A stretch of DNA of 64,000 nt from positions 496,001-560,000 of the forward strand of contig CAJZBQ010000018.1 in the NCBI GenBank assembly GCA_914767885.1. Reading direction: 5' to 3'. A program made the translations under genes and the position numbers. This DNA is from Blepharisma stoltei (Eukaryota; Ciliophora; Heterotrichea; Heterotrichida; Blepharismidae). The notes beneath the pieces were generated by a model that worked only from the letters and a program-made list of their open reading frames with translations, was not told where the DNA came from and did not search any database. Positions 55,201 to 64,000 of this stretch are shown here, in pieces (position 1 is the stretch's first letter; the number at the start of each line of letters is the position of its first letter).

Positions 55201-58200
55201 AAGACTATGAGTCATCAATTGCCACTTTGCAAAACATCATGAAGGAAAGAGAAAATATGGTCAATAAGCTTGCACAAGAAGTCTCAGATAAAGAGCTAGA
55301 ACTGTCAAAATTAAGAAACCAAATAAATGATATGACTCAAGCAGCTGAGTCTGCCCAGGAAGAATATAGTAGACTTGACGAAGAAAATTCAGATAATAAA
55401 AAGAATATTAGAACTTTAACTCGTTGATTTATTAAAAAACAAATTATTAAATAATTCTACTAAATTGAAGAGATTTGTTTTTTTTAGTACTTATATTAAT
55501 CTCTACTATAAATCAAAACAAAATTACTAGCAATATACAAAATTTTAATTAAATAATATTGCATTAAAATGTACCAGGAGTAAGAAAACAAATTAAAGAT
55601 AAAGAAGATGAAAACCAGTCTTTGCATGACAGAATTGTAGACCTAGAAAAGCAACTAGCCGGCAAAGGAAACGTTGATGAAGGCCTCATAGACCAGCTCC
55701 GCAAAGAAATAAGAGAACTAAAGCAAACAGTCTCCGACAAAAATCAAGAAATTGAAGAAAAAACTGTAGAATGCACCAAAATCAAGAGAGATTTCGAAAT
55801 CCATCTCAGCGACTGCAAAACCCAACTTATCATCATCCAAAAACAAAAAGACGAGATCGGGCAGCTCCAAATCAAGCTCACAGACCTCGAAGTAAAGCAC
55901 AAAGAAAACGAAGAACGATCCCAGCTCAGTGCAGGAAACTCTGTCAATACTGACATCCTTATAAAGCTTATAGAAGACAAAGATGCAGTAATCAACCAAC
56001 TCCAAAGCCAAATCAACCCTCTCGTCAAGTACAGAAAAATGTACTCATTAATGATCAATGAAAAAGAACAAGACGAAAAAGAAAAAGAAAAACTAGACAT
56101 CGATTTCAGTGAACTTCTAACTCCCCCCCCCCCCTCCGTGAGCGAACAAAAAAATTTTGTTCGCTCACGGAGGGGGGTTAATTTTTTTTTTTTAAAAAAA
56201 ATTTATATATAAATTTTATAAAAAATATTTTTTTCGAAATTTAAAAAAATCCTAATTTGCAAAAATTGGGAAGCAAATATTAATTTTAATTGCAAAATTT
56301 ATGTTTTAAAACGCAATTTGTTTAAAATTAAACAGAATTAGCTCTAGATTTCATTATACTAATTATCACTTATATATCAAAATTTTTTTCTATTAAAATT
56401 TTTTCTATTAAAAAAATTTTTGTTCACTCACGGAGGGTGGGTTTTTGGTCAAAAAATGGCGATTTTTCTAATGGTTTTGTTCGCTCACGGAGGGGGGGGG
56501 GAGTAAGGAGAATTAGAATGCTTACACACGAAAATGAGCAGCTTAAATATAAGACCAGAATGATTGAAAAATATCAAAGAGACTATTTGAGCATTGGACA
56601 AGAAAATGCAAGAATCGCGAAAAAATTGGAATATTATAATGAATTTTTGGAAAAGGAAGGAAATGCGAATTTCAAAGAAATGAGCGAAAAGTTGACGAAT
56701 GAGCTGTCTCAGAAGATGGGGATGATTAATGAGCTGAAAGAAAAACTTGATGAGCTTACAAAAGAAGTAAAAGCAACTAAAGAGTCTAGAGAAATTACCT
56801 TAAAAAGACAAATCATGCTGAGACTTCTACAGTTGGGAAGAATGGGAACTATTCTTTATTAAGCTGATTTTTTTTTAAAACAAAAATAAATAATTTTTTT
56901 CTTATTTAGCATAAAAAGAATAGTTTAAGATTTTCTCAATGGAAAGCTGTAACTGAAGAGCCTACTCAAGACCAAAAAGAAGACCCTGCTTTGGTATCTC
57001 AAGTCGTTCAAATCCCTGCACCTAAGTTTGAAAGAAACTTAGCAGAGCTGTCAACCTCCCAAATCAATGGCGATCTACTTCCTTCTATTGAAAAAATCGT
57101 TATAGACGACCGCAAAAAAGAGCTTGAAAAAAATGAACTCCTTAATTTCTACAGACATAATGCAGTAAAAATCGATAAACTTATGAATGATAGCAATTTG
57201 TTTGGGATATTTGAAGATATGGTTGATAATAAATACGAATCAGACACCAAAGATCTCAGCAATGACAGGCTGCCTAAAGCCATTCCTGAGTATTTTATAG
57301 AATATTTAATTAGGTGTTATGGGAATAAAAAGAAAACACTGCCATATTTAAGCCAATTTGTACAATCATTGAAAAAGAGATATGATGACGGCGACCTGTA
57401 TGGTAAATTAGCCTCTAAAATGCTTCAGATATTTGACCCAACTCCTGTATTAGGTGATGAGTCTTATATAATCATAAAAGCATTTAAAGAAACTAAAAGC
57501 TGCACTGAAAAAGTAAAAAATCATATAAAATCAAGAAATACATCAGGAGGAGATATATAAGGATCCCCCCCCCTCATTTGTCCAATTTTCTAGTCTTTTA
57601 TCATTTGCCCATTTTTCTAGTTTTTTTTTTATAGGAAAAAAAAATTTTTTTAGGACCTCATTTGTCCAATTTTCTAGTCAAATTTTTTTTTCAGGGCCTC
57701 AATTGTCTCATTTTCTAGTTTTTTTACAGTAAAAAACTAAAATTTAGGACATTCGAAAAATCCAAAAATGACTAGAAAATGGGACAAATCATTTTTGACT
57801 AGATTTTGGGACAAATGAGGTCTTGAAAAAAAAAAATTTTCTCAGAAAAAAAAACTAGAAAATTGGACAAATGAGGGGAGGGATTCTTACTTTGCAGATG
57901 GAATTAATTATGTCCATGATCTATTTAAAGATGACCAAGAGACTGGGAGACTTGTAATTTCTTTATTAAATCCAAATAATTTGGTATCAACAGATTCAAC
58001 AGCATTCAAAATAATGCATTATCTGTATAGAGCAAGCAAAACACCTGAAGAGCTCTTCAATGAAATCAAAAGTGGCCCAGAACTAACAGAATCCGACTTC
58101 CTCAAGCTTGAAAGCTCTGGATTCTCATGGATCCCTGCCAAAGAACTATTAAACTTATTTACCTCCCTCCAGCCTATATCTCAAGAGAAATTTTCACAGG

Positions 58201-58841
58201 TTTTCAGTCCTCAGACTTATGATAGTTTATCAGAACTAGAAAATGAGGCAACCTTAATAGCAAGGCCTCAGTTATTACTAGCAATTCTTGAAGCTTTAGC
58301 AGAAACCCGCATAAATGATATTGCGTGGTGTCTTTCTCTGACTAAAAACCAAAAAGCTATTAAATTGCCAGAATTTAAAGAGCTTATAAATGGATTTTCC
58401 CCAGAATTAACTGAAGGGCAGATCGCTGGGATGTATGATATAGCCGTAATGTGGAGCAGTGACCCAGAAAATGGTGTCACTCCAGATTCCATATATAAAA
58501 TATTGAAAAAATATCAATTGGGAAGGCTAAGCAAGCGCACTATTGGAATCCGAATTATTATCAAAGAAAAAGTGATAAGGACAATAGAATTCGAAGAAAT
58601 TAAAGAGTCAAGATCAGTGGAAATAGAAGAAACTAAAGACTTATCAGAAGGAGATATTAGCCCTTCAAAATCTCTAGAAGCCACAACTCCTCAAGGAAGA
58701 AGAATTAGGACTGAACTAAAGAAAACAGTCAGAGAAAATGTCATAGAAAAGACTATTGAATCAAGCACAATTGAGCATGAAGAAGAAGAGGTCAAGAAAA
58801 CTGTGAAAAGAAGAATTGTGAAAAAGAAAACAGCAAAATAA
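52231..58841 (+). CDS. Giant coiled-coil protein (about 1,689 aa), eight interruptions
   Basis: Inferred exons 52231-52407, 52697-53248, 53359-53748, 53858-55009, 55101-55418, 55583-56119, 56506-56851, 56914-57559 and 57890-58841 sum to 1,690 codons in one frame. The first 60 residues (LDWFTWEALIRQNIPDHMIG) are globular-looking. Coiled coil follows for most of residues 60-1180 (RIAELESQLEGAE, RIAELEKQVEDLQSHLQ, LATLQNIMKERENMVNKL-type heptads, IVDLEKQLAGKG). Residues about 1200-1450 are helical but not coiled (AIPEYFIEYLIRCYGNKKK). The C-terminus is highly charged (VKKTVKRRIVKKKTAK). TGA is Trp at PEEWEEWSQ. No family recognised; length and composition suit a structural or cytoskeletal protein. 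The coding DNA is interrupted by three MITE-like elements (families B, A and D) and five IESs. Confidence 0.7.
52408..52696 (+). mobile_element. Family B MITE-like element (289 bp)
   Basis: TA at 52406-52407 and 52695-52696; ends ACTCCTCCTTAAAATTGGAAC and CCAATTTAAAGGGGGAGAAGTA. Excision joins QTIDFL to RKENDELKM. Confidence 0.85.
53249..53358. other. IES in giant coiled-coil gene (110 bp)
   Basis: TA at 53247-53248 and 53357-53358. Excision joins HIDDEKI to KENLQELLD. Confidence 0.75.
53749..53857. other. IES in giant coiled-coil gene (109 bp)
   Basis: TA at 53747-53748 and 53856-53857. Excision joins QRMIGDL to GQEQEKAAQ. This is the only nearby TA pair found that keeps frame. Confidence 0.6.
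55010..55100. other. IES in giant coiled-coil gene (91 bp, or 103 bp)
   Basis: Right TA 55099-55100; left TA 55008-55009 (91 bp) or 54996-54997 (103 bp). Both join into REEAQKQFNALK in frame. Confidence 0.65.
55419..55582. other. IES in giant coiled-coil gene (164 bp)
   Basis: TA at 55417-55418 and 55581-55582. Excision joins KKNIRTL to RKQIKDKED. Confidence 0.75.
56120..56505 (+). mobile_element. Family A MITE-like element (386 bp)
   Basis: TA at 56118-56119 and 56504-56505. Near-identical to 18776-19168 in the same orientation. Excision joins DIDFSELL to RRIRMLTHE. Confidence 0.9.
56852..56913. other. IES in giant coiled-coil gene (62 bp, or 71 bp)
   Basis: Left TA 56850-56851; right TA 56912-56913 or 56921-56922. 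Both keep frame into SLRFSQWKAVTEE. Confidence 0.55.
57560..57889. mobile_element. Family D MITE-like element (330 bp)
   Basis: TA at 57558-57559 and 57888-57889. Terminal inverted repeats (AGGATCCCCCCCCTCATTTG against CAAATGAGGGGAGGGATTCT). The core motif CATTTGTCC(A)ATTTTCTAG occurs about six times inside, in both orientations. Excision joins SGGDIY to FADGINYVHD. Confidence 0.85.
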
Positions 58842-58889
58842 AGATTAATTAAAATTCCATCAAAAATAAGTTCATTTAAATTTTATTTA
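58842..58889. other. 3' flank of giant coiled-coil gene
   Basis: Short AT-rich spacer before a family A element. Confidence 0.3.
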
Positions 58890-59280
58890 CTCCCCCCCCC
58901 CCCCTCCGTGAGCGAACAAAAAAAAATTTTGTTCGCTCACGGAGGGGGGTTAATTTTTTTTTTTAAAAAAAATTTATATATAAATTTTATAAAAAATATT
59001 TTTTTCGAAATTTAAAAAAATCCTAATTTGCAAAAATTGGGAAGCAAATATTAATTTAATTTGCAAAATTTATGTTTTTAAACGCAATTTGTTTAAAATT
59101 AAACAGAATTAGCTCTAGATTTCATTATACTAATTATCACTTATATATCAAAATTTTTTTCCATTAAAATTTTTTCTATTAAAAAAAATTTTTGTTCACT
59201 CACGGAGGGTGGGTTTTTGGTCAAAAAATGGCGATTTTTCTAATGGTTTTGTTCGCTCACGGAGGGGGGGGGGGGAGTTA
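58890..59280 (+). mobile_element. Family A MITE-like element, intergenic (391 bp)
   Basis: TA at 58888-58889 and 59279-59280; near-identical to the 56.1 kb copy about 2.4 kb upstream, same orientation. Confidence 0.9.
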
Positions 59281-59860
59281 GGAAAAGTGATAATTTACTG
59301 CCTGGATAAGATTTTTTTTATGACAGTCAAAGCCATAAAAATTTTCATAGTTTAATGTCATGGGAAAATTGGCAGTTGAATACCATAATATGCGTTTTTT
59401 AATCATCATTGATATATAATTAGATATATACTTTTTTAATTAAAGTTAATATACGATAATAAAGTACTTCTGTAAATATTTTTATTTAGATGAGAATATG
59501 ATTTAATGAAACTAGGATATAAATATATTCTCCAAGGCTAATTTGGCTTTCAAATCAACTTTTTGATATCCTATCCTCAAAGCGGCTATTTGAAGCTGCT
59601 TTATGGTCGTAATGAAATTTTAAGACAGTATTTAATTATTAATTTGTTGAGCCCGTTTTAAGTCGCTAAATCATATCTTTTTAGGTGAAAATGAACTTTC
59701 GTCTAAACAACACCACAAAGCCATTTTGTTCAGAGCTTCGATGAGTTATCCGTTTATAACTATCCCATTGCATTAGCTCATGTTTTTTTTAAAAAAAATT
59801 ATCTCCAAAATTAACCCAATTAATTTCAATCAATTATAATGATAAATATATTTTTGGAAG
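59281..59860. other. AT-rich intergenic region
   Basis: About 580 bp, nothing recognised; probably includes the promoter of the next gene. Confidence 0.4.
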
Positions 59861-60459
59861 ATGCAAGATATATACAGGTGGACTATTTTTGCCCAAAGTT
59901 TAGGAAATAATTCGCAAATTTTTGAATCAGAACTTCAAGCCGTAGGAGAAACCATTCAAGTATCCTTTATTCAGTCCCTAGAACACGAAGTTGAGCTTTT
60001 AAAAAACAAGGTCTCAGGATTGGAGAATAATACCCTTATTACTGATTTGGACATAGAAGCTCAAAATTGTCATCTCCACCTTCTCGCGCAAATCCTTTAT
60101 AGGAAACGAAAGGCAATTGTGCTTCATGCGGTTTGCCTGTGTATAACACAGATAAAAAGATTACGATACGAAGTGGACTTAGGGAAGATTAAAAACGCAA
60201 AAAGACTATGTAAAGAGATTTTGGAACAAATTTTGATATTTTATATTAAAATAATTGCAGTAAAAATATTTCAATAGACTTTTTCTAATAAATTTAACGG
60301 AAATGGTATAGAATATGACCTCCCAAAAAGTTTTCAACTTGGGGCCAGTTTTTCGAAATTAAAAAGAACAATAGCCAAAACTCTAGGCTTCTTTAATAAA
60401 AGCAGCCCAGCCCATTTAAGAAGTAAAGTACTAGAAGAAGAGATTGTTACACATGCTTG
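59861..60459 (+). CDS. Unrecognised small coiled-coil protein, 3' end at a MITE
   Basis: Exons 59861-60238 and 60311-60459 after removal of a 72-bp IES (joins LEQILI to EYDLPKSF). About 175 residues: a short coiled coil (SLEHEVELLKNKVSGLENN), a Cys/His-bearing helix (IVLHAVCLCITQIKRLRYEV) and a basic tail (FSKLKRTIAKTLGFFNKS). No family recognised. The frame ends at a family A element; precise removal leaving TA would create TAG immediately after the Ala codon at 60455-60457. If the element is retained, the frame runs 8 more codons to TAA. Confidence 0.5.
60239..60310. other. IES (72 bp)
   Basis: TA at 60237-60238 and 60309-60310; excision keeps frame and avoids several stops. Confidence 0.65.
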
Positions 60460-60734
60460 CTCCCCCTCTCATAAGTAAACAAAAAATTTATATATAAATT
60501 TTTTTTTAAGTAATAATTATAGAAATTGCCGAGGATGGCGCAAAATAGCGCCATCCTCGGGCAATTTCTATAATTAATTTGTAAACTATGTTTAAAATTG
60601 AACAAAATTAACTAGAGATTCATTATAATAATCACTTATATATAAAATTTTTTGTTCGCTCACGGAGGGCGGGGCTTTTGGGCAAAAAATAAGGATTTTT
60701 CCAGTAGTTTTGTTCGCTCATGGAGGGAGGGTTA
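60460..60734 (+). mobile_element. Family A MITE-like element with a nested hairpin (275 bp)
   Basis: Left CTCCCCCTCTCATAAGTAAAC after TTG; right CTCATGGAGGGAGGGTTA. Contains a near-perfect palindrome at about 60515-60574 (TATAGAAATTGCCGAGGATG...CATCCTCGGGCAATTTCTATA), not present in other copies. Confidence 0.7.
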
Positions 60735-60905
60735 GTGACTGTAAAATGTTTCGTTAATAATATTCAAAAAATAAATTTTGCCAATTAACCTTTGCAGCTG
60801 ATTCAAAATAGGTCAGCCGTGTAACTGTTTCGTTTATGCTAAAAAATTTCACTGTATAAGATATCTTTAATTTAAAACGTTTGAAAAAATTCTTGTGGAT
60901 GCTGA
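60735..60905. other. Unique spacer between two family A copies
   Basis: About 170 bp; no supported frame. Confidence 0.35.
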
Positions 60906-61206
60906 CTTCCCACCTCCGTGAGCGAACAAAACCATTTGAAAAAATCCCTATTTTTTGCCCAAGATCCCACCTTCCGTGAGCGAACAAAAATTTTTCATGA
61001 AAAAAACTCTGATATATAAATGATAATTATTATAATGAAATCTCGATCTAATTCTTTTTAATTTTAAAACTAATTGCATTTAAAAACATAAATTCTACAA
61101 ATTAAATAAATATTTACTATCCAATTTTTGTGAATTGGGATTTTTTATATTTTAAATATAATTTAATTTATAGTAAATTTTTTTTGTTCGTCTCGGAGGG
61201 GAGTGA
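60906..61206 (-). mobile_element. Family A MITE-like element flanked by TGA (301 bp)
   Basis: Left CTTCCCACCTCCGTGAGCGAAC, right TCTCGGAGGGGAG; flanked by TGA at 60903-60905 and 61204-61206 instead of TTA. Inverted relative to the 60.46 kb copy. Confidence 0.75.
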
Positions 61207-61336
61207 GCAAATCGGAATATTTGGATAAAAAATGAAATTTATTAACGCTTATGCTGATTTTCATATAAAAATTTTTTACATAATTCCGTTAAATATTTAA
61301 ATGATTTTTAAGCTGAAGATAAATGATAGTTATTAA
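61207..61336. other. 3' flank of RAB1
   Basis: 130 bp AT-rich sequence, nothing recognised. Confidence 0.3.
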
Positions 61337-62126
<790 letters not shown>

Positions 62127-62201
62127 AATTATAATGAATCCAAACTTTTGATTATTTAAGGATTTTTTTTATTAGAAAATCCGCAAAAATAATTTTCTTT
62201 A

Positions 62202-62638
62202 ACTCCCCTCCGTGAAAGCAAAAAGAATTTATGAAAAAATATTTTGGTATGTAAGTGATATATGCTCAGTGTATGTTGCTGATTGTCCTGGGTTATACAA
62301 TTTCTGCCCAACTGATAGATTTGACTCTGACAACATTAGTTGCCAAGTCAAATCCACCAGCTGACAAGTGGCATATAAGTTTCACTCGTCAACTGATGTT
62401 GCCCGAGCCAACTCCATCAGTTGGACGAGCATGCATCTTATACTATAAGATGATCAATAACAATCTGAGCTATTATTATCATAACAAAATCTTGGGTAAT
62501 TAAGTTGAAGTTTAAAGAAATTATTTTCTAAAGTAGCAATTTTTAAATTTCAAAAAAAAATTTACTATATAAATATTTAAAAAAATTAACCATAAGCGAG
62601 CAAGATTTTTTTTGTTCACTCTTAGATAGGGAGGACTA
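62202..62638 (-). mobile_element. Family A MITE-like element with a nested inverted-repeat segment (437 bp)
   Basis: TA at 62200-62201 and 62637-62638; left CTCCCCTCCGTGAAAGC, right GCGAGCAAGATTTTTTTTGTTC...GGAGGACTA. The middle, about 62263-62475, is GC-richer and bounded by imperfect inverted repeats (GCTCAGTGTATGTTGCTGAT / ATCAATAACAATCTGAGC), so it looks like another element inserted in the MITE. Confidence 0.65.
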
Positions 62639-62683
62639 AGAAACTATGAGTTTCCTATAAAAGAAATCGATTTATTAACATAA

Positions 62684-64000
62684 ATGGAGCCTCAGCTTTC
62701 TCGAAGATCTTCTGCGTCAATTTCTGGATCTTCATGCAATACTTCGTTTGAGCATATCCTTATGCATCCTTCTGAATTTAGAAACTCATATCAGATCCGC
62801 ACAAGCCAAAGTCTGTCATCAATTAATAACGATCCTGAATCGTCATTTATAGGGAGTGTATATAACTTGGTATCAAAAACGTTGACAATTAATCCTGATC
62901 CTAGTCCTTTTTTGGAAGAAGTTAGTGAAGAAGAGTTTCAGCCTTATCTAAATAAAATTATGCCACTTTTGCATGAGAAGATGGAACAGGATAGCTTGGG
63001 GATAACAAGTAGGCTGGAAGAATATACGCCTGAAAAATGCTATGAACTTGTACCTGAAGAATTTTTTGATCCCAAATTTCGAGCTGAAAGGCATTTGGAG
63101 GAAAGATCAATAGACTACCAAGAAACTTTAATATCCCTTTTAGATATGGCAGATGTCTCGATTTTTCACAAAATATCAGACAGATGAGAAGAATTTATGA
63201 ACGCTGCTGACAACTTGCAAGGCCTAAACTCTCAGGTAACCGACATGATACAAAGTTTAGAATCAATCTTCCAAGCCAATGAACAATTGCTAAAAAACTT
63301 GTTAATTAAGTCAATAAAAGCATATAGACTACAACGCAGGCTTGAAAATATCAAGAAAGTTGAAGAAAGAATCGGCCTAATTGCAGTTGTAAAAGAAACT
63401 CAGCCAACAGTCCAACAGTTATTAAGTATTGCGCAGTATTCATCAGCTACACAATTAATTATTAAAACACAGCAGACTTTAAATAGCAAGCTAAAAGGAG
63501 TTAAAGCAGTAAGGCACCAAGAGCAGACGCTTACTTCTCTTTAAATTTGAACAAAATATCGTGACCTTTAAATTAGATTTTTTCAATAGAGAAAATTTTA
63601 TAGGTCAAACTAATTTTTATAAAATAAGATTTTGTCCTAATTTAATGCAAGAAGAATTTTATTTAAACATTTCCATACTGAATCGATTCATAAGATAAAT
63701 TAAATTCAAATATTGCGTTAATTTATTATAAAAAAAATTAGCCTCTCTTTAAAATGAATAGGATTTTTTCAATGTGAGCTGGGAAGTTAATGAAATAAAA
63801 CAGCTAGTAGATAAGCTGCTTGATGATGAATTTCAACATGTGATTATTGAAGATATACTCTTATTAAAGAGCTCGACGTCCTTGAGGCTGTCGGCTCAAC
63901 CATATGAGACTTATGCAGGGGAGCAAACGGTCATCTTCGACGACTTCCATGTGATCAGGCTCCAAGGAAAGCCTTTCAAGCATGGCTTCAATGTTTGCAC
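62684..64000 (+). CDS. VPS54: VPS54, GARP tethering complex subunit (N-terminal part)
   Basis: Exons 62684-63533 and 63790 to beyond the window end, joined by removing a family B element; TGA at 63185-63187 is Trp. After a Ser-rich start the protein follows VPS54: FLEEVSEEEFQPYLNKI, LVPEEFFDPKF, ISLLDMADVSIFHKISDRW, and the diagnostic stretch VKETQPTVQQLLSIAQYSSA with LIIKTQQTLNSKLKGVKAVR. VPS54 joins VPS51-53 in GARP, which tethers endosome-derived vesicles at the trans-Golgi network. After the element the frame continues NEIKQLVDKLLDDEFQHVI. The last 120 bases are unusually GC-rich for this gene, and a further insertion there cannot be excluded. Confidence 0.8.
63534..63789 (+). mobile_element. 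Family B MITE-like element in VPS54 (256 bp)
   Basis: TA at 63532-63533 and 63788-63789. Eroded ends (CTTCTCTTTAAATTTGAAC; TTTTCAATGTGAGCTGGGAAGTTA) with recognisable internal family B stretches. Excision joins QEQTL to NEIKQLVDK. Confidence 0.75.

Noticed and set aside
57560-57889. Regulatory array of transcription factor sites
   Set aside because: The motif cluster is bounded by inverted repeats and TA, and removal restores the reading frame, so a MITE explains it better.

Overview
The window reads as micronuclear (germline) DNA of a heterotrich ciliate, most likely Blepharisma. Three observations support this. (1) TGA is sense and fits tryptophan in almost every conserved gene (for example VDM-W-SMGC in the MAP kinase and the unbroken 883-codon pseudokinase gene), while TAA and TAG end genes. 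(2) Spliceosomal introns are only 15-16 nt (11820-11834, 23505-23519, 61888-61903). (3) Most genes are interrupted by AT-rich, TA-flanked segments whose exact removal at TA restores frame and recognisable protein; these are internal eliminated sequences (IESs). The TGA code plus 15-16 nt introns point to Blepharisma; the species is inferred, not proven.

Layout. 1-1.9 kb: eroded copies of a palindromic MITE-like repeat (family A) and the 3' end of a gene. 1.95-7.36 kb: a CD36-like membrane protein broken by three SINE-like retroelements and two IESs. 7.5-13.2 kb: a TMEM186-like protein, MAEA/GID9, an L-type lectin, a Sec12/PREB-like WD40 protein and a START-domain protein. 13.3-18.0 kb: two tandem pseudokinase paralogues. 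18.3-25.4 kb: small or coiled-coil proteins, a Kelch-like propeller and an EF-hand protein with F-x-P repeats, carrying several family A elements. 25.7-29.0 kb: a short Cys-rich protein and a MORN/IQ protein. 29.9-33.5 kb: an AWS-SET-PHD histone methyltransferase with six interruptions, one of them a MITE inside a 15-nt intron. 35.0-37.8 kb: a membrane-anchored cyclic nucleotide phosphodiesterase. 38.9-41.2 kb: RRN3. 43.2-44.4 kb: an ERK7-like MAP kinase. 44.5-49.9 kb: a coiled-coil protein split by a 2.1-kb giant palindrome with a 9-bp target duplication. 52.2-58.8 kb: a 1,689-codon coiled-coil gene cut eight times. 59.9-64 kb: a small coiled-coil gene, RAB1 and the N-terminus of VPS54.

The main biological content is the interplay of compact genes with several repeat families that sit inside exons: MITE-like families A (CCTCCGTGAGCGAAC ends), B (TTTAAATTGGAAC ends), C (TTGATCGAACG ends, carrying a possible transposase fragment) and D (CATTTGTCC repeats), SINE-like elements with 12-19 bp target duplications, and one long-TIR fold-back element. 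The genes could not be expressed without accurate DNA excision during macronuclear development. Excision boundaries given here are deduced from reading-frame restoration at TA dinucleotides. Where more than one TA works, this is stated.
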